Source: Anopheles merus (Eukaryota; Arthropoda; Insecta; Diptera; Culicidae). Taken from it: a stretch of DNA of 64,000 nt. The stretch spans positions 35,114,755 to 35,178,754 of the forward strand of contig NC_054083.1 of NCBI RefSeq assembly GCF_017562075.2, given 5' to 3'. Both the position numbers and the translations under genes were made by a program. This document shows, one piece after another, positions 1 through 12,100 of this stretch (position 1 is its first letter; each line of letters starts with the position of its first letter). The notes beneath the pieces were generated by a model that was not told the origin of the DNA, did not search any database, and was given only the letters and a program-made list of their open reading frames with translations.

Positions 1-53
1 AGGGTTTAGAGGTGATTGAAGATTGGAGCGTTGGAAGAAGGTACTGATCTTAC

Positions 54-167
54 CTTAATACAGCGCACATAGTGGGGCGTCGTGTTGTGCAGTGTCGTTA
101 TCAGCTGTGTCAAGCTCTCGCGGAACTGCGAACCGACCGTTTTTCGCTGCTGCTTCTGAGTCATCGG
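54..167 (-). CDS. didum: Myosin V exon 4 (loop 2 end to TTPHYVRCIK)
   Basis: Thirty-eight codons beginning PMTQKQQRKTVGSQF and ending TTPHYVRCIK, with the donor AAG followed by GTAAGA. The match to the KTVGxQF and TPHYVRCIK blocks of myosin motors is direct. The acceptor ACGCAG has a weak pyrimidine tract, but it keeps phase 0 with the previous exon. Bases 1-53 are the start of the next intron. Confidence 0.88.
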
Positions 168-3100
168 CTGCGTGTAGGGAGCAAAGTTTGTTAGACAAAA
201 ATGAATTTAAATTTTAACGCAGTTCTCTACACCATTTTGATTCTTTTACCAATCGCTTCAACTCTTAAATGAGATGATGAATCGACGCCACACAGTTAGA
301 GCAATACGACTCGAGACATACTTCCAACAGAAACTAACCTTTTTCTTCTTATCCACCGACTGCCACGTTCAGCACGGGACGACAACAAGCGAGGGGAAAG
401 ACAAGCGCATTAGAGTGTGTTGCGTGTGTGTGTGTCACACAAGACATTGTACAACAATTACACAAAATACAACATAAAGCAATGAAATGTATGACAAAAA
501 GCATGAAACGAAACAAAAAAAAAACAAACAAAATCAAACTCAAGCTCCAACAGCTCCGGACACCTTACCTGCGTTCTTGCCGCACTAACCATAATCTTCA
601 CCCCAGCCGCCGGTGCGGTCTTCGCATCCCCGTCGCCACCACCCTCCTCCTGCGCTACCATCAACCGCTGGCAGAGCCGCATCCCGGACGCTTTCAGCAC
701 GCTCACCAGCTCCCGCGAAACCGTGTCCCGGTTCTTCTCGAGAAAGCCGCGCGACTCGTACTGCACCGTGTCGGAGAAGTGTTTGATCAGGAACGCGCTC
801 GTGCCGAACCGGGGCCGGTCGAAGTGCGGATACTTGCCGCACTTTTCCATCAGCTTGCCGACCCACGATTCGTCGCTGCCCCGCGGCATCCGGCACTCCT
901 CGTCCAGCAGGTCCAGTATGCCGAGCTTCGACTCGATCAGATCGATGCACGGCTGGTTGTCGTAGAAGTCAATCATCTTCCACTCGATGCCCTCGCGCAG
1001 GTACTGCTCCTGCTCGAGCTTAAACACGTGCTGATTAAACTGCTGCTGCAGCTTCTCGTTCGCGTAGTTGATGCAGAACTGCTCGAACGAGTTGACGTCG
1101 AACGTTTCGAAGCCGTAGATGTCGAGCACACCTGCAAAATGGATGGAAGATGTTTTAGTGTGCTCTCCAACCGGGTTCGAATCGCCCAGCCAACCCAGCT
1201 CACCTATGAAGCAACAGTTTTGCTTCTTGCTGCCCGCCAAATTGCGATTAATCTTCTGCACAATGTGCTGAAACAGCTCCGCGTAGATGTGCTTCGCCAG
1301 TGCGTCCCGCGTCGCCTCGGCCGTCTGCTTGTTCATCGGTATCAGCACGCTGTCGTTCATCGACTCGATCTGGCGCGTCACGAGCCACTTGCGCAGCTCG
1401 CCCCTATCCAGCTGCAGAATGTCGCAGGCAACGTTCAGATGCAAATCGTTGCTCGCTATCGAGCACGCCTCACTGTCCACCTCGGACGTTTGGCTCTTCT
1501 GCCGGTGGTTAAACACCACATTCCCCAGATGCAGCACCGACGCGACCACCTTCATAATGTCCCCAATCTCCGCATCATCAAACCCGAGCGTCTTGAGCGC
1601 ACCCAGCGTATCCTCAAACTGATCCCTATCCGACAGCTTGCTAATGTTCGGCGACTGGCCCTGGTTGAGGAAGTGAAACTTGTCCTGATGGTCCAGCATC
1701 AGCTCGGGCCACTGCTCCCGCCCAGCACACAGCTGGTAGAAGATGTGATAGTTCCGTTCGCCCGGTGCCTGAAAGCAGACGCGCGACTTCTCCAGCAGAT
1801 ACGTCTGCATCGTACCGCCCGTCAGCGCCATCGAATGGTTGTTCAGGAACAGCAGCTTGGTGAACTTCCCGAACCGGGAGCTGTTGTCGTTGCGCGTCGT
1901 CTTCGCATTACCGATCGCCTCCATGATCGGGCTGCTCGCCAGCACTTTCTTCTCGATCTGCGTCTCCGACTCGCTGCCACCGACGGCGGCAAAGTAGCGC
2001 ATCGCGTACTTCGCCGAAACCGTCTTGCCCGCACCGGACTCGCCACTCACGATGATGCTGATGTCACACTTTTCCCGCTCCAGCTTGGCGTACGCTTCCT
2101 CCGACACGGCGAAGATGTGCGGCTCCAGCTCGCCCATCGCATGGCCCCGGTAGGCGCGGATCAGGTCGGGCCCGTACAGGGGCAGCTCGGCGTACGGGTT
2201 GATCGCAACGAGCACGATGCCGCAGTAGGTGTAGATCGCCTGCCGGTCACAGAACCGCACCTCGAGATTGTACAGCACGTCCGGCTCGTGCAGGTAGGAC
2301 AGGGCGGTGAGATCATTCTGCCCGATCAGGATGGTAGGGTTGCGGAGGGGAGGCAGATCGGCCGGGGTTTTCAGTGGGACCGTGTGCTCTACGCCACGGT
2401 CGGTGACTAGCTTGAGCTGTTTGTCGTCCTGCTTGTAGTCCTGGGCGACGACGGCGCCTTCCCAAACCGTCTCCGGGTGAGGTATCCAGACCCGGGCATC
2501 CTGGAGAAAAGGGTTTAAAGAAGGAAAGAATTCTAGTTAAATCTGTTGCAATTCTTTGAAGATGTATTGGTATCATTTAGAGTATCTTTCATGCGTGTTT
2601 GACACACATTACAATAGATGGCGCTGTCGATCGCGTAGTAATACAGTACTACTACAGTCATACTACAGTTTGTTTTACACAATGCTATACTTCGCCACAA
2701 GAACTATAAAAGTTCTAGGCATTGCTTAATCATTTTATGGACTTGTTGTGTTGAAACATTTTAACGACAACAAATGATAAATGGTCGTAGAATTGTTCTA
2801 TCACTAGAGGATTGGACTGCCTTATAAGACAAATAATCGACAATATTGTAAAAGGATTTCACGGATAATTAAACAAAGATGCAATTTAGATACTAGGTTT
2901 GAGATCGCTGCGACCCAAAATTCTAATGGTACACAAATTGGCTCCTGCAAAGTAAGGACATTTGTAGTATGAGCTATCTAATATCCAGCTAAGTAGATAA
3001 AATAAGACTGTCCGCAACAATAGAGGTAGAGTAGAGGGCTCAATTTGAGGTGCCAAAGTGATGTGCAACGTTCGCCGTAATGGCTAGGATTAAACAGAAC

Positions 3101-6100
3101 AATGGAAGAAGTATCAATGGATACTCCTGGAGCAGGCCTTACCTAGAAGCAGATATAACGCATGATAAGTAAGTTTGTAAGTAGAGCACTGTATGAGGTC
3201 GTTTGCTTTGCTACGAGGTCCTACGCGAAGATTTCGTACGATCATTGATCGTTGTCTTAGTCAAGGCTAAAGACTATTATGTTCAGCAAGTTTCTAAATC
3301 TTGAAGATTTTAGAAACTGTCAAATCTACTCAAGTACCATTCTTACTACTTCAGTACGTTCCCGCCAAGACCTCGGAAGAGGCAACCAGGCGAAAAGGCT
3401 ATCACAAGGCATCTGAGGGATTCCAAAATTATTTTAGGTTTAACAAATATACCTTAAATGGTTAACCCACATGATACACCTTCTATTTGGCGTTGCGACC
3501 TCCCGATCATGCCGGTCTATATATAGGCTTTCGATACTTATTCAAAAACACGCAGCCAGATAGTCAGTCCTAGCTACGGGACGACGGTCCATATAAGGCT
3601 TAAACCCATGACAGGCATGTTATTCAGTCGTAAGAGAAGATTTGATAAATATGAAGGATCTAAAAATTCTAATTACTTATTGCTGGTCATTCTAGTCTTG
3701 TAGTCTTGTCAATCTTACTTCAACCTGCTCATCACTTATAAAAAAAGCAGACGACATATATCCAAATTGTAGAAGACCAAATTTCAATAAACATACTCGG
3801 TAGCAAAACCCATCTATAAGCTTTTTCACGTTGAAATACGCTACCACGACTCCGGTCCTATCGTATCAGTTTTCCCGGGCGACGGTCGTAATCACCGTGA
3901 AGCTCGAAATCATTGATCCGTTGCCCGTATATGCCCTTCGCGAAAGGTCTGGCTAGCAGATACAGCAGCCACAGGGCGTCCGTCCGTCCACTTACTGTGC
4001 CGTTGCCTTCGCCATGCTTGACTAATATCCAGTGTCCGGAGAATCAGTCCACGGACGTGGTCGTGCCAGCCGATGCAAAAACAACTAGCGACAACTACGC
4101 CTCACGAACGGCGTCTCCAAAACGGCGTCCGCGCGAGGAATTTGTCACGTCTGGCGTGCAGCAGAGAGACTGTAGTGTAAAAAAAAGCATGGCAGTGTAC
4201 AGGCTTTCCCCGCTACTGTTCTAACCTTTTTCTTCCACCGGTCCAAAACAGGCCGAACAAAAATTGTGGAAAGAAAGAAACGGAAGTATAAGTGTATGTA
4301 ATTACCCTATCCACCTCACCCCCCCTCCCCGTGGATGACCAACGGAACAAACTGCTTTTGCTGGATCGAAAACAGCCGATGGATTCGGTGAACTGTGCAA
4401 ATGCTGCTTTGAAGCTCCGATTACAAATGCTACTTTACTGTCCCCGCTCCGCCTCGCAGCAGTGTGTACTAAGCGTAAAGAATCTCGTAAGAACTCCGAC
4501 AAGGCAAAGGCACTAATTCTCGGCCCTCTGCTTGAGAGAGGGATTGAATTTCACCAACGCCCTGGCATATATCATAAGCCAAGGAAAGTGTGCACAATGG
4601 GCTTTCATACCACACGGTGAGAAGCGCACAAGCCGTACCAGTATGGATTACGTCGTCTCTGGGAGGCGATGTACTGCTGCCGCTGCTGCATACTGGACAC
4701 GGGCTAATGTCAGTTTTAGTGCGAATCGATAACCAAAATTGCCCGTAAATGTTACTTCTTATAGGTCATTACTGTTTTTAAATGGGAAATAAACAAGTAA
4801 CGTTAGGAGGTTTTACGTATGAAAACACGTTTTTTGTGTTTTTGTGTTCAAAAAATGAATGTTTTAATAGATTCATTGCCTAATATTTCAATACTTTAAT
4901 GCATTCCTGTACATAAACCCCAAAAAGAAACATTATGACATTACAACATTACTTTTAATACGTCGAAAGCAGTAAAATTGAAAGCTCCAACTGATTATCG
5001 GTTATGGATATGGTTATGGTTTCCCCCCTCGGAAGAGAGAACAACAAAACCTTGCGCCAGCGCCTTGCAGTCTAATGGGGAATTCAGTGGAAGTGCATTG
5101 CCTCTCACAATATCGCAATGGGAAAATGGGAGGAAATTCACTCTCACTGAACATTCACTCTCAGCAAGGGCAAAGGACGAGGACCTGAGAGCAAACCGAG
5201 AACAAACACGCGTTGCATCCTCGAAAGGATAACACGCTAACCTCGATGATATCGATCTATCTCAGCAGCCGTTCAAATGGGAGAGAATGCGAGAGATCCC
5301 AATGTCAAGTTCATGGCTATCCATTAATGATGACGCACCGTGGCACCCTGTGACGTCTCCATCCTCCATCCAGCCGATGGGGATATGAAGCGCGAAAATG
5401 AAAAAGCCAACATCAATAAAAATGGATGGCATAGAGATTAAATTTTAAACCACCAACCAAACAAGCTTTAGCGCGATTGGATGGGAAAAATACGTCCAAT
5501 AAAAGTGGGTTGATTATCTTGCCTCACTTCTGCTGATTGCGTTTTGCTTATCCCCTTCCAAATATCGTTTACCCTATGACCCTCAAAAGACTGTGTGAAT
5601 GTAGGTTTGTTGTTCCTTATTTGCTCTTCTAAACAGCCATCCATCTGCCACGACAGCACAGCAATCACCTTACTTCAAAGCCTGCAAATACAGCTCACCC
5701 AACCCCCAGAAGCAGTGGGTTGTACTGAGTGTACCGGCTATTTACTCACTGATAGCGTGCAATCGTTACGTCAGACGAGTGTGCTGCAGCCGGAGTAGTA
5801 GAGCTTTACTCATCTCATGTGTATGTAGTGCTGATAAAAACGGAGAGAAAAAAAGTGTGTGATACCGTGGATGGCCCAACAAGGCAGCAGCAGCAACAAC
5901 ACACAGCAGGTGAGATGGCTGTGTACACGACCAACGCACATATGGTTTTCGGTGCGATAAGAATGCTTTTTTGAGTGTAAAAATATAGGGGGCCTATAGT
6001 ATACTACAGGCAGGTGTAAATTGAATGAGTTTAGTGCTTCAAAAGTACACGTTTATTGGTGTAGAAAGATCGACTTCAACAAACGGCATATTTTGCGAAG

Positions 6101-9100
6101 TTGCATTCTTCTCTACATTCTTTAAAATATTAAGAGAGTAACAGAACATTCGGCAATTACAATAAACTGCAAAAAATACATGTCCAATTCCAATAATTCA
6201 TATTAAATTCTACTTGTATTCTTAGAGACGGCAAGAACGAACGAGAACAATACATTTCGTTCAGATTCAGCAAGTGGATGAACGAACAGGGTTAAGAAAA
6301 TTAGACTACTGCAGATTGTTCGTTCATCTGCAATCGGTTTAAAAAGGTTCGTCGAAATGACCAGAAAATAGAACGATGAACTGCGAGGGTGCATTTTACG
6401 AGCTGTGTAATTCCCTATAGCAGGTATGTCAAACTGGCGGCCCGCGGGCCGCATGCGGCCCTCGTCAATGCTGAATGCGGCCCGCGAGAATATTTTTAGA
6501 ATTGCTAAATGCACTGCAAACCAAAAAACTGTTATTACTATTTGTCTAATTGTAAAAAATTTTCCAGAGAAGAACAATCATTTTGATGGTATATTTTTCG
6601 AATCTAACATGAATGTAACCATAACATCTCATAAACTTATGCTGCACAATCGTACAGAACAATTGAAACCCTTAAGAAAAATTGATTTGAATGCAAACTC
6701 ATTATGTTTCGATGAAATTCTGAATATTAGCACAATGTTGTGTACACTCGATTGCACATTCTATGGAAAAATATGGAAAAATAGATTTGCGTCAACCTTC
6801 TACAAACGAAAAAGGAATGAAATACTTTCATACACACACTTGGAATCTTCGCAACAACTAGTGCTGGATTGTCAGAATCGTCATTTTTGATCTTAGCTAT
6901 TCTGACTCCTGATCCGTCCAAATCAAACCACAGTTCCGTTCGGTGCCGACCGAAGCTTATAGAGCCGTTTAATGCCATTCGGAACCATTGGAGTCATCGG
7001 TTGTCGCACGGAGCGGCTAATCTGCAGTGAGAAATGGATCTGGTCGGTCCTACCGAATTTGACCATGCCCCAATTACCCGAATTTGACCAATTATGCCCC
7101 CGAGTGCCGAGTTAAGGATTCATTGGGCTCCGAAATTCTTTTTCGAACGAATTTGCACGGCTCCGACCTTAGAATGTTACATTTTTGATGTTCGATTAAA
7201 GCCACTTCTGTTTTATTCATAATCATGCCACCATAAATGTTAATAAAAATGATTGTAGCCAAGTTGGAATTATGTGTACCCCACATTCTACAAAACGAAT
7301 TAATGTACTTTCCAACCTCCCCAAAAATCAAAACCAAAATGATATGATTACGCTTAAGCCATGAGTATTTAGATTAAGGATTAAAATAATCGAAATGCCG
7401 AAGTCCTGCGATGTATAGCTTATTTCCATAGATTAGCTCACACAGTCCACTACCTCAATTCGCGAATCATCTCCCTTCAAGTGTCAAAAAACGAATCTTT
7501 GTCAGATAAAATTATCGTAATTTAAAAAAATTATTTGTAAAATACGGGTTCTTGGAACTTGGAAATTAGCAAAAATTATGTTTAAACACGTTTTATTACA
7601 ATTTTTCTCTTGATCTGTCAAAAAATTGCAGGCAAATATATTTGTTATTCATCCAGCGATGGATAGCTTGGATGGCTTGAAAATGATTCGCCTCGCGAAA
7701 AAGATACCTTAGTGAAAAAGTGTGGTTGGACGATATTTTCTAACAGAACTACCGTGTTAGAACGCGACTAATGAAAAATGTCGTATTTTAATAATAAGGA
7801 TAAAAAATGCATGTGACTTTAAAAGTACATTAAACTATTTTTCGAAATAAAAAAGTGCACAATGAAAAATAACACAGCAAATTTGTAAATAGGAAACTAT
7901 TCCAGATTTGAAGCGAGGAGTACAAAAAGTCAATTTGTTTAACAATAATGATTTTAAACAGTATTTTATATAAATATTGAGGTATAGTTTTTATTCTCAC
8001 ATTTGCGGCCCGCGAATCACTGAAAATCTGTACTTGCGGCCCTCTGATGAAATGAGTTTGACACAGCTGCCCTATAGAAACAAAACCCAGCATGACAAAA
8101 TAGAACAGAAGAATACATATGACCGGTGCAGAATAACGATAGCTACTCGTTCTATTCTATTAGAAGAATTGCATAGTTCGTTTACATACTTTTAAAATAT
8201 TATCCTTCGTTCGTTTATGTGCTTCAAATAAGAAAAGAATTCCAATTAGAGATTCAGTATACAATTACATGGCTAATTAGAAAAGCTTGGAAACTGTTAA
8301 TTACAGGGTTTTCCATTCCAATTAACAACTGTCCACAGTCAACTAGCAATCCTCGATTTGAAAAACACGATTGTCTACCACTTACAAACAAGTCAAGCCG
8401 TTTTTGGTACACTGTCCATTTCAATTTCACAATTGTCGTCTTCGAAAACACACGTCAGATGCGGCACGGGTTGTTTTGGTTTTGGCTGGAACGTGTATCA
8501 CTTGTGTATAAGAATTGAACCATGCTGTAAACAGGTCTTGATTGAATATGAGAATATGGAAAAGTTGAGCAATATGGACATGCTAAGCAGTTTTATCATT
8601 TGGTTTTAGTTATTATTGGAGCGTTACAGTTGTTAAGTTATTTTGGGACGTTGTAATTTTTTTTTCATTTGCTACCAGTAAAAGCACTGATTAATGTACA
8701 AATTTTTGCATTGTATTAAAAATTAAAATATAGATAAAACTGCCTAACATGTCCATGTTGCTCAGCTTTCCCAACTTCAAGTGATACACGTTCCAGCCAA
8801 AACCAAAACAACCCGTGCCGCATCTGACGTGTGTTTTCGAAGACGACAATTGTGAAATTGAAATGGACAGTGTACCAAAAACGGCTTGACTTGTTTGTAA
8901 GTGGTAGACAATCGTGTTTTTCAAATCGAGGATTGCTAGTTGACTGTGGACAGTTGTTAATTAGAATAGCTTGGAAACTGTTATAAGGTTCCAACGGGCT
9001 GTCAGAAAGGTTTTTTTTGCAGCGAAATAACAGAAATAAAAGGGGTAAAGTCACATAAATTATGGCAATAGCGATAAAAATATAGGTGAAAGAGGCATCT

Positions 9101-12100
9101 AGAGGTCCAACATCTCATGCGAGCAACAACAAGAGTAGCGATTAAATACACAAACGTTAATGTATATGATAATTTGAAAAGAATGTTGTTTGACGCATCC
9201 ACATTCTCTGTAGAACGATTTTTTCTTGTTCGCTTATTAAGTGATAGTGCCAGTTTCTAATACCAAAACAATGAACACAGTACTTAATATACCATCTTAA
9301 ACTATCCTTATACTATCTCAAAATTTATTTCCGTTATTCTTGTTGTTTTCTTGTTCACTTTTTGGTTTTGTTGTTTTTCTCAAAAAATTTATTGTTTTTG
9401 ATGATTTTGTTTAGTTGCTTCACTAGTGTGTAAGCAAATCAGTTAGTTTGATGTGTTAGTCTAGTTATGTGTTATTGTATTTTGTTGAAGTATGATTTCA
9501 TTATTTTAGCAGGGTTCATATATCAACAATTTACGCATTGTTTTTATTTTATTTAGTGATTGTTTTCCTCATTTCCTTTTCTTATTTCCTTTATTTATTT
9601 AGTTTAATATGTAGATATTTTCTACTTTTATTGTGTATCTGTGTTCCCAGAGCTATCACCATGTATTAGATATTAAATATTTCCAAACAAGTCATCATCA
9701 ACGATACAAATCTTCCCTACTTATGCTTAGGCCCATTTGCTCAGCGCTCATAATCGCTACACTACACTACTACATGGTTGACATCAAAAACAACATTGTG
9801 TTGGCACAACAACACTGTAAATTATTCCATTTTTTCTTTCTTTTTCATTCCCCCAATTCCACACCGAACATAAAAATGGTAAACGTGATGAAGTATTTAA
9901 GATAATCAACAGACAGCTCATCCACATATTTCTGCAACGAAACAAACACACCAAACAATGTTGAAACACTGTCGAAGCATTTGCACTATTTTGAGACGCT
10001 CTCTCTCTAGTGCAGATGATGCTGCTGCTAGTGGTGGAGGCTAGATATTGCACATACCTTTCCCATACCGGAGCCATCCGGGGGGTGCATTATCATGCAA
10101 TCCGGCCTGCAATCGCCTCGCCGTCCAACCGAAGCAAAGCCAAGGACAGGTCGCGGAGCAGCAGCAGCAGCAGCAGCAGACACAGATCGGGGTTATGGGT
10201 TATGGTCGTTGCACTCGAAAGGCCCAACACACCTTCCAGCGATGATTGCAGAACGATTTCACGATCGTGCTACTACTATCTCCCCACCAACAGCAATTTG
10301 ACCCCAGCACCCGTTTGTTGTGTCTTGTGGCGTTGGTCGTTTTCCATCTATTATTCCACCCTCTCGTGCAATCGTCAGTCTTTTGCCACCGTACATGCGA
10401 TTGCGACAGTGGCGGAGGCTCCACTGTCGTTCTGCCGGAACAAAGGCCGATCGTTTCACGCACACAAACGTCTGGAGCCTCTGCACCCACTTTAAGAGTC
10501 TCTTCTTTCTCCTCTCAGTGGGAGGGTACTTTAAATTGCTGGAAAGGTAGTGGAGAACCATTTCTTTCTCCAGCCCCCCCGAAGACAGCAGAGAGCTCTT
10601 TAAAAGCCCCAACCGTCGTGTACTTTCCATTCACGATCAAATGATCGGAACACGCGCGTACCAACCCCAAACCGAATGCGGCGATCATTGCTGGAAGAAA
10701 GTTCTTCATTGGGTGCATAAATTGGGCTTAAGGTGGACCTTTTTTTCTCTCTCTCAACAAAGTCTCACCATCCACCCACCTTTGTGCACTTTGTTGTGGT
10801 ATAAACACAGCACCTAATCCGAAGTAAGTGGGTCACAGTGCTTCTCACATTCTAGGCTGGCTGGAGTGACCCGCTTTTACTGGCACGATGGGCTGAGTTG
10901 GGGTCGTCGTTACCTGTGGTGTCGCGACCGTGAAGATTTGATAAGGGTTAGGGTTACCCACTGCCAGCTCAGCTCGCGGCAAAGGTTAAACTCAGCTGGG
11001 CACGGAAGTGCGAGGAAGTGTACAATTTATTAAGTGTTGGTTCCCATCACTGTTTCGGAAAATGAAACCCGTTACTAATGAAGCTTAATCAGTGCTGTGC
11101 TTTTGAGAGGTTTGCTAGTAATTCATATGTCGGTTTAGAGCGTCAGGTCAAACGTTAATCATAAAAATAATGTTAAATTATGATTTTGCGATAATTTGAT
11201 GTAAATTATTAAAAGATCTTTACAACTGACATTAATAAATATTTTTGAATGTTAATAAACAACATTGAACATTTTAAAATTACATTTTCAGCAATAAATT
11301 TCAACAAAAACCTTAGAAATTTACTAGCTTAGGCAGTTTTTTATTTTATATTTGTTTGACCTATTAGTTTACCACAAAAGGATCACAATTTACAGCTACG
11401 CCATGTAATTTAGTTAAAAAAGTTAACAGACTTTCAGTCGGATGAAATCGTAAAACATACAAACTTACAAAACAGAACCTTACAAATGTGGCAGAAAATG
11501 AGCTACTTGAACAATTTATATTATTTAGCTCACTGTCGAGCATGAACTGGATGTGGAAAATAATCTTTTATTTGAAGTAATCAAAATATGTCAAACCTAC
11601 AAAAAGTTTCCTCTTTTATTTTATGTTGGTTGTATAATTCTATTAAAACAACTTCAAAAATAATTAAAATAAACTGCTTATAAAATTAAATTAAATTTAA
11701 ATAAATATAAAAATAAACACCTGAGAAGTAAATTACACTTGTGCATCCAAAACGACAAAGCAATTATTGATGGAAGTAATTACTAAGCCATGCACTTCAA
11801 CCCACCTACCATCGACCGTTCCCAGCAGAACAGTCCATTCGTTCCACTTGACACTTTGCTTTGCTTGCGCTGTAGGCACTTACATTTCGAATCAGTTATC
11901 AGCTGACGGCAAGCAGGCGGTTAGTCATCGCTCACACGCCACGCAAGCATCTTGGAAACTGATAAAACAACCCGCACCATACTAACAGACTGTATGCGAG
12001 ACACAGTGAAGCCTTCACGAAAGTGTCACTCAAGAGCTTACAAGGGAAAGAGAGAGAGAGAGACAGCCGAATCGCTTGGCGGAGAAGTTCATTGCCAATT

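Noticed and set aside
1160..1190. GGGTTCGAATC resembling a tRNA T-loop/B box
   Set aside because: It lies in the 72-nt myosin intron. The flanking bases do not form a T stem, and no acceptor or D stem can be drawn.
428..2410. 660-codon open frame on the plus strand
   Set aside because: It is the antisense shadow of the myosin motor exons. Biased GC-ending codons keep the opposite strand open, and no domain is seen in its translation.
3135..3160. TTCTAG-GTAAGG on the minus strand in myosin intron 1, as another recursive splice site
   Set aside because: The pyrimidine tract is weak and the downstream half is GTAAGG rather than GTAAGT. Not convincing.
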